A stretch of DNA of 64,000 nucleotides from Tenggerimyces flavus (GTDB lineage: Bacteria; Actinomycetota; Actinomycetes; Propionibacteriales; Actinopolymorphaceae), in assembly GCF_016907715.1 (NCBI RefSeq), contig NZ_JAFBCM010000001.1, forward strand, positions 8,455,423 through 8,519,422, written 5' to 3'. The notes under the pieces are model-generated. The model saw only the letters and a list, made by a program, of their open reading frames with translations. It was not told where the DNA came from and did not search any database. The position numbers and the translations under genes are program-made. Below are positions 16,878 through 25,469 of the stretch, one piece after another (the stretch's first letter is position 1; each line of letters opens with the position of its first letter).

Positions 16878-18313
16878 CAGAACGCCTCCCTCGGCGCGGA
16901 GCGGTCCTCGGTGCCCACGAGAACGTCGAGCAGTCGCTCGTAGAGCGCGATCCGCACGGCCGCGTGGGCGGGATCGCTCCAGAGGTTGGTGAGCTCGTCG
17001 GGATCGACGGCGAGGTCGTACAGCTCACCGGTGCGATCCCGTTGGGTCGCCGGAACACCGTGGTGCACGACGAGCTTCCAGTGGTCGTGCCGCAGCATCG
17101 TCGTGTGGACGGGCGGATCGTACGGATGCCCGCTGTCGCGGTACTCGCACAACGACCAGTCGCGCTCCCACTCCGACGTCCCGGTCAGCATCGCGAGCAG
17201 GCTCGCGCCCTGATGAGCTGGCGACGGCGGCAAACCAGCGGCCTCGAGCATCGTCGGAGCGAGGTCGATCCACTGCACGAGCTCGCGTTTGCGCTGCCCT
17301 GCTGGAACGACCGCCGGCCAGCGGACCAGCAACGGGACCCGCACCGCGAACTCGTACATCATCGGGCCCTTGAGCATGAGCTGGTGGTCGCCGAGCATCT
17401 CGCCGTGGTCGCTGGTGAAGACGACGATCGTGTCGTCGGCCAGCCCTTCCTCGTCGAGGGCGGCGAGGATGCGGCCGACCTCGTCGTCGACGAGGCTTAC
17501 CATCGCGTAGTACGCCGCCCTGGTCTCCGCGAGCTCGGTAGCGGTGTACTCCGCGTAGCCTTTCGCGTGCCCCGCATAGGACTTCCGCGACGCGTCGGTG
17601 TAGATCGGCGGCTTGCTCGCCAGCTCGTCCGGGGTCGTCCGCGGCGGCGCCAGGCTCGAGGCGTCGTACCGGTCGAGGTACTCCTTCGGGGCGCCGAAGC
17701 CGTGGTGCGGGTCGAAGAAGTTCGCGATGAAGCAGAACGGCTTGTCCCGTTCGCGACTCGCCCGCAGGTAGTCGATCGTCTCCTCGCCGATCCAGTGGCT
17801 GTAGTGCCCTTCGGTCGGCATCGAGTCGAACGTGACGTCGGACTCCGGATCGAGCGCCGCCTCGTACAGCGCGGGACGGCTCGCTTTCAGCCAACGGTGG
17901 TAGGCGTTCTCCGACGATCCCGGGTACGGGTCGTGCGCCCAGCGGAACACCCGGAACCCGTCGTCCAGCCGCGGCTCGGTCCGGCCGCCGAAGCAGGCGG
18001 CGAGATGGAGCTTGCCGACCAACCCGCAGTCGTACCCTGCGTCGGCCAGGTCGCGCGTGAACAGCCGCTCGTGCCGCGGCAGCGCGACGCCGTTCGCCCA
18101 CAGCCCATGGGAGTGTACGTACCGGCCGGTCATCAGGCTGGCCCGCGACGGACCGCAGACCGGGCTCTGCACGTAGCAGTTCTCGAAGAGCGTGCCCTCC
18201 GAGGCGAGCCGGTCCAGGTGCGGCGTGTCGATCTCGGGGTTGCCGTACGCCGCGAGCGCGTTGAACCGTTGCTGGTCGGTGCAGATCAGCAGGATGTTCG
18301 GCCGGTCGGTCAT
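16874..18313 (-). CDS. Type I sulfatase (formylglycine-dependent)
   Basis: A 479-residue cytoplasmic-looking sulfatase; no signal peptide is visible. Metal ligands begin at NILLICTDQQR (Asp13, Gln14). Cys53 lies in CGPSR, the CxPSR motif whose Cys is converted to formylglycine, followed by ASLMTGRYVHSHG. Further motifs are VGKLHLA (Lys, His), NFFDPHHGF and VFTSDHGEMLGDH (Asp, His). All key residues are present. It should remove sulfate from a sugar or glycoside after uptake. The start ATG overlaps the permease stop (ATGA at 18310-18313). Its place inside a sugar-uptake operon suggests a sulfated oligosaccharide substrate. The maturation enzyme is not in this window. Confidence 0.92.
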   Translation of the reverse strand: MTDRPNILLICTDQQRFNALAAYGNPEIDTPHLDRLASEGTLFENCYVQSPVCGPSRASLMTGRYVHSHGLWANGVALPRHERLFTRDLADAGYDCGLVGKLHLAACFGGRTEPRLDDGFRVFRWAHDPYPGSSENAYHRWLKASRPALYEAALDPESDVTFDSMPTEGHYSHWIGEETIDYLRASRERDKPFCFIANFFDPHHGFGAPKEYLDRYDASSLAPPRTTPDELASKPPIYTDASRKSYAGHAKGYAEYTATELAETRAAYYAMVSLVDDEVGRILAALDEEGLADDTIVVFTSDHGEMLGDHQLMLKGPMMYEFAVRVPLLVRWPAVVPAGQRKRELVQWIDLAPTMLEAAGLPPSPAHQGASLLAMLTGTSEWERDWSLCEYRDSGHPYDPPVHTTMLRHDHWKLVVHHGVPATQRDRTGELYDLAVDPDELTNLWSDPAHAAVRIALYERLLDVLVGTEDRSAPREAFW

Positions 18314-19215
18314 TGCTTGATCGCTCCTGCCAGTCCTTTGACGAAATGCCGTTGCAGTACGACGAAGAGGATCACGACCGGCAGCAGCGAGAGCGTCGCG
18401 GCCGCGGCCATGCCGGACCAGTCGGTGGTGTTCTCGCCGACGAACGCCTGCATGCCGACGCTCAACGTGCGCAGGTCCGGCCGCGAGAATGTGAACACCA
18501 GCGGGAGAAAGAACGCGTTCCACGTCGACAGGAACGTGAGCAACGTCGCGGTCGCCGTCACCGGCATCGCGAGCGGCAGCATGATCCGGAAGAAGATCGT
18601 GAAGAAGCCGGCGCCGTCGACGACCGCCGACTCCTCGAGCTCCTTGGGGATCTGCCGGAAGTAGCCCCAGTACAACAGGATCATCGCGACGTGCCCGCCA
18701 CCTGTCAGCGCGAGGATCACACCGGTCAACGAGTTGAGCAGACCCAGCTGCTGCGAGATCTCGACGACGGGGATGATCGTGTAGCCGGTCGGAACGAACA
18801 GCGTGGCAACGAGAACGACGACGACCACCTTGCGGCCGGCGAAGTCGTAGCGGCCGATCGCGTATCCGGCCATCGCGCACCGGATCACCACCAGCGCGAC
18901 CGTCACCACAGTGACGACGACGGTGTTCCACATGTAGCGGCTGAAGTCGGCGTCCACCCAGGCTCGGGTGTAGTTCTCCCACAACAGCGTGTCGGGCAGC
19001 AGGTTCAAGCCCGAGCCGAAGATCTCCAGCGGGTCCTTGAGCGACGCCGACACCATCCACAGGAACGGGTAGATCCACAGCAGCACGCCGCCGAGCAGCA
19101 CCAGCGTGACGATCCACCAGGGCAGCCGGCGGAGGAGCCAGGAGCCGGACCGGCGGTTGCGCCGGGGCCGCGCTTGCTCGGTCGTCGGTCGCGGCGCGGT
19201 CGTGGTGGCGGTCAC
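18310..19215 (-). CDS. Carbohydrate ABC transporter permease (MalG-like)
   Basis: A 301-residue CUT1 inner-membrane permease with six predicted helices. The EAA loop, which docks the ATPase, reads KELEESAVVDGAGFFTIFFRIMLP. The N-terminus is a basic Pro/Thr-rich leader followed by LPWWIVTLVLLGGVLLWIYPFLWMV. The C-terminus VLQRHFVKGLAGAIKQ is the usual MalG-type end. The GTG start at 19215 overlaps the upstream permease stop (GTGA at 19212-19215), and its own stop overlaps the sulfatase start. Confidence 0.93.
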   Translation of the reverse strand: MTATTTAPRPTTEQARPRRNRRSGSWLLRRLPWWIVTLVLLGGVLLWIYPFLWMVSASLKDPLEIFGSGLNLLPDTLLWENYTRAWVDADFSRYMWNTVVVTVVTVALVVIRCAMAGYAIGRYDFAGRKVVVVVLVATLFVPTGYTIIPVVEISQQLGLLNSLTGVILALTGGGHVAMILLYWGYFRQIPKELEESAVVDGAGFFTIFFRIMLPLAMPVTATATLLTFLSTWNAFFLPLVFTFSRPDLRTLSVGMQAFVGENTTDWSGMAAAATLSLLPVVILFVVLQRHFVKGLAGAIKQ

Positions 19216-20123
19216 CGTTCGACCCTCGCCCTCTGCACGGCGCGGACGCCGAGCAGCTGCAGCAGCCCGACGACGCAGACGAACATGCCGAACAGCACGG
19301 CGGCCGCGGACGCGTACCCCAGTTGCGGAATCGTCGCCGTGAACGCCCACCGGTAGATGTAGATCTCCATGACCTCGGTGGAGTAGAACGGCCCACCGCC
19401 GGTCATCGTCTGCATCAGGTCGAAGATCTTCAGAGCCGACTCGATCGACAGCAGCGCGATGATGACCGCGAAAGGCTTCAGCAGCGGCAACGTGATCCGC
19501 CGGAGCAGCTGCCACGCGCCGGCCCCGTCGATCCGCGCGGCCTCGTAGACCTCCTCGGGAACGGTCTGCAACGCGGCCAGCCAGTAGATCATCGTGATGC
19601 CGAACCATTTCCACACGTACACACCGGCGACCGTCCAGAGCGCGGCCGACGAGTCACCGAGGAAGTTCACGCCCTGGTCGAGCAGCCCGATCTTCACCAG
19701 CAGCTGGTTGATCGGCCCGCTCGCGGGGTCGAAGACGAACTGCATGACGACGCCGACGATCGCGGTCGTCGTGACGACGGGGAGGAAGAACGCGGTGCGG
19801 AAGAACGTCGCGAACGGGAGCTTCGGCGAGTTCAGCAGGATCGCCAGCAGCAGCGTCAGAACGACCTTCGCCGGAACGACGACCACCACGAACAGCACGG
19901 TGATCCAGAACGCGTTCCAGAACAGGTGATCGCCGAAGACCTCCTGGTAGTTCCGCAATCCCACAAAGGTCTTGGTGGCCTCGAACCCGTTCCACTCGAC
20001 GAGTGAGTACCAGTAGCTCGCGACGATCGGATAGACCGTGTAGACGCCGTACACGACGACGGTCGGCGTCAATAGCAGCCATACCCATAGCTGCGTCCTG
20101 CGTGGCGCGGCGACAACCGACAT
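19212..20123 (-). CDS. Carbohydrate ABC transporter permease (MalF-like)
   Basis: A 303-residue CUT1 permease. Hydrophobic segments include LLTPTVVVYGVYTVYPIV and VLTLLLAILLNSPKLPF. The EAA loop reads VPEEVYEAARIDGAGAWQLLRRITLPLL. It is the first gene of the operon permease-permease-sulfatase-binding protein-GH43-LacI, transcribed leftward. An AT-rich stretch with a palindrome (20178-20193) precedes it and probably holds the promoter and operator. Confidence 0.93.
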   Translation of the reverse strand: MSVVAAPRRTQLWVWLLLTPTVVVYGVYTVYPIVASYWYSLVEWNGFEATKTFVGLRNYQEVFGDHLFWNAFWITVLFVVVVVPAKVVLTLLLAILLNSPKLPFATFFRTAFFLPVVTTTAIVGVVMQFVFDPASGPINQLLVKIGLLDQGVNFLGDSSAALWTVAGVYVWKWFGITMIYWLAALQTVPEEVYEAARIDGAGAWQLLRRITLPLLKPFAVIIALLSIESALKIFDLMQTMTGGGPFYSTEVMEIYIYRWAFTATIPQLGYASAAAVLFGMFVCVVGLLQLLGVRAVQRARVER

Positions 20124-20177
20124 AGCCGAACTCGACCTCGGGGGGATCTGGGAGGTGCCCTGGTGGTCGGTAGTATT

Positions 20178-20193
20178 ACGTTGTATTCAACGT
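20178..20193. promoter_or_regulatory. Candidate operator upstream of the CUT1-sulfatase operon
   Basis: ACGTTG-TATT-CAACGT is a perfect 6-bp inverted repeat in an AT-rich island (about 20170-20205), 55 bp upstream of the first permease. LacI-family sites often contain an AACGTT-type core. The repressor encoded at the end of this operon (12129-13151) is the natural candidate. Confidence 0.5.
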
Positions 20194-20230
20194 TATACAA
20201 GATTCGGCGAACGGCCAGAATTGGTCGACC

Positions 20231-21607
20231 TCAGCGACGGAGCAGCAGCGCCCCGACCCCGCCGAGCAGGGCCACGCCGGCGCCCGCGACGAGGGCGGCG
20301 TTCACGCCGGCGGACAGGTCGTTCGACGGCCCAGCGACCGCCGCGACCAGCGCCACGACCGCCGCGACGCCGAGCGAGGACCCGACATACCGCGCGGTCT
20401 GGTTGATGCCCGAGCCCGTTCCCGCCCGCTCCGGCGGCACGCTCTCGATCGCCAGCCGCGCCAGCGCCGCGTTGACCAGCCCGCTTCCGATCCCGGCCAC
20501 GACGAAGCCCGCGGTCGCGTGCAGCCAGGACCAGCGCTCGACGAAGCCGAGCAGGATCAGGTTGCCCACCGCGGCGAACAGCAGGCCGACCGCCAGCTGG
20601 TGCCGCCCACCCAACGGCAGCCGGTGCGCGAAGAACGACGTGAGGAACGACGCGCCGGACCAGATCAGCACGACCGCCGCGGTGATCATCGGCGTCTGGC
20701 CGAGCGCGAGCTGCATGACCGTGGGCACGTAGCTCATCACGCCGATGATCGCGAGCCCGGTCGTGAGCGCGCCGAGCGTCGCCGCCAGGAACAGCGGCCG
20801 CCTGAACAGCCTCAGGTCCAGCAGCGGATGGAGCGCTCGCCGTTCGACGAGCACGAACGTGCCGAGCAGGACGGCCGCCGCGAGCAGACCGGCGAGCACG
20901 GTCGGCCGCGTCCACCCGAGTCGGCCCTCGGTGACCGCGAACAGCAGCGCGCCCACGCCGAGCGCGAACACCACCGTCCCGCGGACGTCGAACCTCGGCC
21001 TGACGGCGGCGCGCGACTCGCTCAGGACTAGTGCGCCGGCGAAGACGACGAGCGCCGAGCCGGCCGCGAAGAACCAGTACGCGCCGCGCCAGCTCCCCCA
21101 CTCGGCGAACAGCCCGCCGACCCACGGCCCGAGCGCGATGCCGGCGCCGATCATCGCGCCCCACATGCCGGTGGCGCGCACACGCGCCGGGCCGGACGGG
21201 TACGCGACACCGATCAGCCCGAGCGAGGCGGTCAGCACCGCCGCGCTCGCGACACCCTGCAGGATCCGGCCGAGCACGAATGTGCCGGGATCGTTCGCCA
21301 CCGCGCTCACCACACTCGAGAACGCCAGCACGACGGCCCCGATCACGAACATCCGGCGCCGCCCGTACGCGTCGGCCAGGTTGCCCGTGACCAGCAGCAG
21401 CGCCGAGAGGCCGAATGCGATCCCGTTCAGGATCCAGGTCCGGCCGAGCACGCCGGCGTCGACGCCGGCCGCGATCGCCGGCATGGTCGCGAGCGGCGCG
21501 ACGTAGTTCATCAGCACGAGCAGCGTGGCGGCGCTCGTCACCGCGAGCGTCGTGGATCGCTTCGCGGTGGTCTCGACCGCGGTCGCGGGCTCCATGAGTT
21601 CGGTCAC
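20231..21607 (-). CDS. DHA2-type MFS drug transporter
   Basis: A 458-residue efflux pump of the EmrB/QacA type with a predicted 14-helix layout. Motif A between helices 2 and 3 reads GNLADAYGRRRMFVIG. The antiporter motif C region in helix 5 reads GAMIGAGIALGPWVGGLFAEWGSWR with the typical Gly-Pro spacing and the WRGAYWF follow-up. The start is GTG 21607 or ATG 21595. It is divergent from an HxlR-type regulator, and a 17-bp inverted repeat lies between them, a common local-control arrangement for drug pumps. The substrate is unknown. Confidence 0.9.
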   Translation of the reverse strand: MTELMEPATAVETTAKRSTTLAVTSAATLLVLMNYVAPLATMPAIAAGVDAGVLGRTWILNGIAFGLSALLLVTGNLADAYGRRRMFVIGAVVLAFSSVVSAVANDPGTFVLGRILQGVASAAVLTASLGLIGVAYPSGPARVRATGMWGAMIGAGIALGPWVGGLFAEWGSWRGAYWFFAAGSALVVFAGALVLSESRAAVRPRFDVRGTVVFALGVGALLFAVTEGRLGWTRPTVLAGLLAAAVLLGTFVLVERRALHPLLDLRLFRRPLFLAATLGALTTGLAIIGVMSYVPTVMQLALGQTPMITAAVVLIWSGASFLTSFFAHRLPLGGRHQLAVGLLFAAVGNLILLGFVERWSWLHATAGFVVAGIGSGLVNAALARLAIESVPPERAGTGSGINQTARYVGSSLGVAAVVALVAAVAGPSNDLSAGVNAALVAGAGVALLGGVGALLLRR

Positions 21608-21627
21608 TGAACCGAGGTACTCGAGTT

Positions 21628-21644
21628 GGTTCGTTCATTGAACC
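21628..21644. promoter_or_regulatory. Candidate HxlR operator
   Basis: GGTTCGTTCATTGAACC: 5-bp arms GGTTC/GAACC around GTTCATT, in the 58-bp gap between the MFS pump and the HxlR regulator. Position and symmetry suggest the regulator's binding site overlapping both promoters. Confidence 0.45.
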
Positions 21645-21665
21645 CGCTGAGGTAAAGTGTTGGTT

Positions 21666-22187
21666 ATGGCGCTCGGCAAGGACTACCCCGACCAGGACTG
21701 CTCGCTCGCCCGGGCACTGGAGCTGCTCGGCGAGCGGTGGACGATGCTCATCGTTCGCGACGCGTTCTACGGCGTGCGGCGCTACAACGACTTCCTCGTC
21801 CACCTCGACGTCCCGCGGGCCGTGCTCGCGGAGCGGTTGACCGCGTTGACGAACGCGGGTGTGCTCGCCAGGCACCGCTACCAGGAGGCTCCGCCGCGCG
21901 ACGAGTACGTGCTGACGGAGATGGGCCTCGGGCTGTGGCCCACGCTGCACTCGCTTGCCCGCTGGGGCGACCGGCATCTGGGCAGCGAGAAGGGGCCGAA
22001 ACGCCTGTTCGTCCACGTCGGCTGCGACACCAGGCTGGACGCGCTCGCTCAGTGCCCGACGTGCGGGCAGGTCGACCCCGCGGAGGTCGAGATGCGCCCG
22101 GGTCCGGGCGCCGATCCGTTCCGTACCGACCGGGTCAGCGTGGCGCTCCGACAGCCGCACCGGATGCTGGAGCCGGTGCTCGCGTGA
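21666..22187 (+). CDS. HxlR-family winged-helix regulator
   Basis: A 173-residue DNA-binding protein. It has the HxlR pattern: CSLARALELLGERWTMLIVRDAF, then FLVHLDVPRAVLAERLTAL (recognition helix) and RYQEAPPRDEYVLTEMG (wing). The conserved N-terminal Cys is present. A C-terminal extension holds CDTRLDALAQCPTCG, a Cys pair that might bind metal. ATG 21666 is chosen. It probably controls the divergent MFS pump. Its last 53 bp overlap the convergent gene at 22135-22641. Confidence 0.88.
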   Translation: MALGKDYPDQDCSLARALELLGERWTMLIVRDAFYGVRRYNDFLVHLDVPRAVLAERLTALTNAGVLARHRYQEAPPRDEYVLTEMGLGLWPTLHSLARWGDRHLGSEKGPKRLFVHVGCDTRLDALAQCPTCGQVDPAEVEMRPGPGADPFRTDRVSVALRQPHRMLEPVLA

Positions 22188-22641
22188 GCTCGCCACGCAG
22201 CCAGGGTGCCCAGCCGCCCTTGCCGTCCGGGACCTCGCCGACGTAGCGGACCTTGTCGTCGCCGTCCGGCTCGCGGGTGACGCGTGCCGGTCCGACGAGG
22301 ACGAGCGCGGGGCCGTGGAAGTCGCCGCGGTACTGGGAGTTCGCCGCGTCGTACGGGCCGAGGCTGCTGAAGAAATGCGTCCGGAACCCGCACGCGACCG
22401 GGTCGAAGTCGAAGAACTCGTATCCCGCGTCGATCACCGTCGCGCCGCCGACGTCGAACGCGCCGGCCCAGTGGTGGACGAGGAAGAAGCCGCCGGGCAG
22501 CCAGGCGAACGTCTCCGTTCCCGACACCGTGCCGGCCGGCCCTTCGAGCGTGCCCACCGACCGCCACGTGCCGACCAGGAACTCCAGCCGCCGCAGCGCG
22601 CCGCTCGGACGCGGCATCGTGAACTCTCGGTCGTCGGCCAT
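22135..22641 (-). CDS. Conserved hypothetical protein (DUF1579-like)
   Basis: A 168-residue protein without signal or membrane segment. The pattern LRRLEFLVGTWRSVGTLEGP followed by GTETFAWLPGGFFLVHHW and FDFDPVACGFRTHFFSSLG resembles the DUF1579 / lipocalin-like small beta-barrel family, which opens with an FLxGxW motif. Function is unknown. ATG 22641 is used; an internal ATG about 25 bp downstream is possible. Its 3' end overlaps the HxlR gene tail to tail. Confidence 0.55.
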   Translation of the reverse strand: MADDREFTMPRPSGALRRLEFLVGTWRSVGTLEGPAGTVSGTETFAWLPGGFFLVHHWAGAFDVGGATVIDAGYEFFDFDPVACGFRTHFFSSLGPYDAANSQYRGDFHGPALVLVGPARVTREPDGDDKVRYVGEVPDGKGGWAPWLRGELTRAPAPASGAAVGAPR

Positions 22642-22683
22642 GCAGCCATCGTCGATCTGCCGGACTGGCTGGGCATCCGTGCG

Positions 22684-22714
22684 GGCCACGTGTCCACCAC
22701 GGGGCGGCCACGTG
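22684..22714. promoter_or_regulatory. Direct repeat GGCCACGTG x2 upstream of the HTH-NB-ARC gene
   Basis: GGCCACGTG occurs at 22684-22692 and again at 22706-22714, 22 bp apart (two helical turns), and 27 bp before the start of the HTH-NB-ARC regulator. Each contains the palindrome CACGTG. The spacing fits cooperative binding of a dimeric regulator on one face. Confidence 0.35.
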
Positions 22715-22740
22715 CCCCGCGAGCCGGGCATGATGTGGCG

Positions 22741-25386
22741 GTGAGCGCACCCGGTCCCACCGAGGTCTCCGAACGCGAGGCGGAGGTCCTCGCCGCGCTC
22801 GGCGCCGGGTTGTCGAACGCGCAGATCGCCGGTCGGCTGCACATTTCGGTACGTACGGTCGAGGGCCATGTCTCGTCGCTGCTGCGCAAGTACGGCGTTG
22901 CAGACCGCCGCGAGCTCGGTGCGCTCGCTTCGACCACCACCGCGTCGGTCCCGGCGCCGGGGCACGTCGTGGGGGTGCCGCAGTCGCGGACGACGTTCGT
23001 CGGCCGGGCTCAGGATCTCGATGACGTTCTCGCCGCGCTGGCGTCGCACCAACTCGTGACGCTCGTCGGCGCTGGTGGGGTCGGGAAGACCCGGCTCGCG
23101 GCGGCGGTCGCGGAGGCTGCGGCGTCCTTGTTTCCGTTCGGTGGGGCATTCGTCGACCTCGTCCCGGTCCGCGACGAGTTCCTGCCCGAGGCCGTCGCCG
23201 CGGCACTCGGCGTCACCGAACGCGGCCAGCGGCCGCTCGTCGACGCGATCGTCGACCGGCTCAGCCGCGGCCGATCCCTGCTGGTACTGGACAACTGCGA
23301 GCACCTCGTCGACGCCGCGGCCGCGTTCGTCGACCGGGTGCTGACCGCGTGCCCGTCGGCCGTAGTGCTGGCGACGAGCCGCGAACGCCTCGGGCTGCCG
23401 GGCGAACGGGCTCTACCGCTCGCGCCGCTGCCGCTGGGGTCGGACGCGGAGGCTCTGTTCGAGGACCGGGCGCGCGCTGCTGATCCCGCGTTCGCGCCGG
23501 ACCCTGGTGTCGTCGCCGACCTGTGCTCGCGGCTGGACGGGATGCCGCTGGCGATCGAGCTCGCCGCGGCTCGGTCGGCGTCGCTCGGCGCGACCGGGCT
23601 GCTGACCGGGCTCGGCGACTACCTGCGGCTGCTCGCGGGCGGGCGCGGGCCGGTCGTACGGCACCGTTCGCTGCGCGGCGTGCTCGACTGGAGCCACGAG
23701 CTGCTGTCCGCAGACGAGCAGGCGATGTTCCGCCGGCTCGCTGTCTTCGTGGGTCCGTTCGACCTGGCCGCGGCTGCCTCGATCGCGACGGACGGGGACG
23801 CGGTGGCGGCGGCCGATGTGCTCGGGCGGCTCGTCGACAAGAGCCTCGTGACCCATCGGGCTGGGAGCTGGCGGCTACTGGAGACGATCCGCGCGTATGC
23901 CGGCGAGTGCCTCGACGCCAGTGGCGAGCGGGCTGACATCGTTCGGCTTCATCTCGCCTGGGCGACGGAGGCGGCCGCGTCGTTCACCGGGCCGAGCAGC
24001 CAATGGCGGGACGCGTTCGACCTGGTGGCGACCGACCTGCGCGCCGCGCTCGCGTCGGCGCCGTCGGGTGCGCATGCCCTGGCGCGGGACCTGGGGCGGC
24101 TGACGTTCGCGCGGCAGTTCCTGATGGAGGCGCTCGGGCACTTCCGGGAGGCGGCCGAACGCGCGCCGGATCGACGCGCAGCGTTCCAGGACCTCGCGGC
24201 GGCCGCGGAGACCGCGCAGCTGCTGAACGACTCGGGGCTGGCGTTCGAGCTGCAGCTCGCCGCGGCTTCCGACGCTCCCGACGACAACGCGCGGGCGCTC
24301 GCGTTGGCTCGTGCGGTCGAGCTGGCCTGCCGGTATCCGGCGACGTTCCGCGAGGAGATCCCGCTCGATCGGCTGCGCTCGCTGCTCGCGTCGGCGAAAC
24401 CGTCGGACGACCCGATGGTCGCCGCCCGGATCGCCGTCGCGTCAGCGTGGGCCGCGGGACCCGCGCCGCTGACGCCGGACGCCGCGCTCGCCGAGGTGGC
24501 GGTCGAGGCCGCGAAGGCGAGCGGGGATCCGGTGCTGATCAGCGCCGGCCTGGACGCCGTACGGACGGCCGCGCTGACCGCCGGCCGGGCACGGGACGCG
24601 CACCGGATCACGACCCAGCGGCTCACGTTGCTGGCGACGATGAGCTCGGAGGACCCGACGGCCGCGCCGGAGATCGAGGACACACTGGCGCTGGCCTGCA
24701 GCGACGCGGTGGCGGCCGGGGACCTGCCGGCGGCGCTGTCGGTCGCCCGGCTGATTCTGTCCGACGATCCGCGCGCCGAGCACGACTACCTGACGACGAG
24801 CAAGGTGATCCCGGCGTACGTGCTCGTCGGCGAGCTGGACCTCGCGCTGCGGCTCGCCTCGTCCGCCTGGGACGGCTGGCAGCGGGCAGGGCGGCCGCTC
24901 GCGTTCTGGCTGCAGACCACGGTGCACTTCGTCGCGCTGGCCTGCGGGCTGCGGGGCGATCGTGCGGGCGTGACGTTGTGGCGTACGCGGGCGGCCGAGG
25001 TCGCGGGGATCCCGAACGTCTTCCAGGTCCGGCTGTCGCCGTTGGGCGCGTTCGTCGACGCGCGGGTGGCGGTCGAGTTGCGCGACTACACCGACGCCGC
25101 CGCGCTCGTGGCCCGGGCGGACGCGCAGCTGACGCAGGGCAGGTACCTCTCGTACGCCCGCTCCGCCGCGGCGGAGCTGGCCGTCGTCGCGTCGCTTCCG
25201 GACGCCGCCGCGTTGCTGGCCGCCGCGCGGCCGGCGGGCGAGGAGAACGACTGGGCCGCCGCCTGCCTCACCCGCGCCGAGGGCCGGCTGCACGACGACC
25301 GCGCGTTGCTCGAGTCGTCGCTCGCGCAGTGGGAACGCCTCGGCGCGACGTTCGAACACGCCTGCACACTGCGGCTGCTCGCCTGA
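22741..25386 (+). CDS. LuxR-type HTH regulator with NB-ARC ATPase domain
   Basis: An 881-residue regulator. Residues about 8-65 form a LuxR/GerE HTH (VSEREAEVLAALGAGLSNAQIAGRLHIS, then TVEGHVSSLLRKYG). A P-loop ATPase of the NB-ARC/STAND class follows, with VTLVGAGGVGKTRLA (Walker A), SLLVLDNCEHL (Walker B), the ATSRE sensor, GMPLAIELAAARS (GxP) and a winged-helix region. The last ~450 residues are an alpha-helical TPR-like region. The HTH is at the N-terminus, unlike classical LAL regulators where it is C-terminal. GTG 22741 is the likely start. STAND proteins switch on ligand binding; the ligand is unknown. Confidence 0.85.
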   Translation: MSAPGPTEVSEREAEVLAALGAGLSNAQIAGRLHISVRTVEGHVSSLLRKYGVADRRELGALASTTTASVPAPGHVVGVPQSRTTFVGRAQDLDDVLAALASHQLVTLVGAGGVGKTRLAAAVAEAAASLFPFGGAFVDLVPVRDEFLPEAVAAALGVTERGQRPLVDAIVDRLSRGRSLLVLDNCEHLVDAAAAFVDRVLTACPSAVVLATSRERLGLPGERALPLAPLPLGSDAEALFEDRARAADPAFAPDPGVVADLCSRLDGMPLAIELAAARSASLGATGLLTGLGDYLRLLAGGRGPVVRHRSLRGVLDWSHELLSADEQAMFRRLAVFVGPFDLAAAASIATDGDAVAAADVLGRLVDKSLVTHRAGSWRLLETIRAYAGECLDASGERADIVRLHLAWATEAAASFTGPSSQWRDAFDLVATDLRAALASAPSGAHALARDLGRLTFARQFLMEALGHFREAAERAPDRRAAFQDLAAAAETAQLLNDSGLAFELQLAAASDAPDDNARALALARAVELACRYPATFREEIPLDRLRSLLASAKPSDDPMVAARIAVASAWAAGPAPLTPDAALAEVAVEAAKASGDPVLISAGLDAVRTAALTAGRARDAHRITTQRLTLLATMSSEDPTAAPEIEDTLALACSDAVAAGDLPAALSVARLILSDDPRAEHDYLTTSKVIPAYVLVGELDLALRLASSAWDGWQRAGRPLAFWLQTTVHFVALACGLRGDRAGVTLWRTRAAEVAGIPNVFQVRLSPLGAFVDARVAVELRDYTDAAALVARADAQLTQGRYLSYARSAAAELAVVASLPDAAALLAAARPAGEENDWAAACLTRAEGRLHDDRALLESSLAQWERLGATFEHACTLRLLA

Positions 25387-25402
25387 ACCCGTCGGCAGGT
25401 GG

Positions 25403-25434
25403 CGCGTACGTGCCGGACAGGTGGTCCGTACGCG
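25403..25434. other. Inverted repeat after the NB-ARC gene
   Basis: CGCGTACG and CGTACGCG, 8-bp arms with a 16-nt spacer, lie 17 bp after the regulator stop and 36 bp before the VOC gene. It could be a hairpin terminator without T-run or a regulator site for the VOC gene. Confidence 0.35.
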
Positions 25435-25469
25435 TGCGCGGCACCCCGCGGCGCGAGCACGCTGTCCCC

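Noticed and set aside
16874..18313. Sulfatase as part of a formylglycine-generating system
   Set aside because: No FGE-type or anaerobic maturase gene was found near it; maturation must be supplied from elsewhere.
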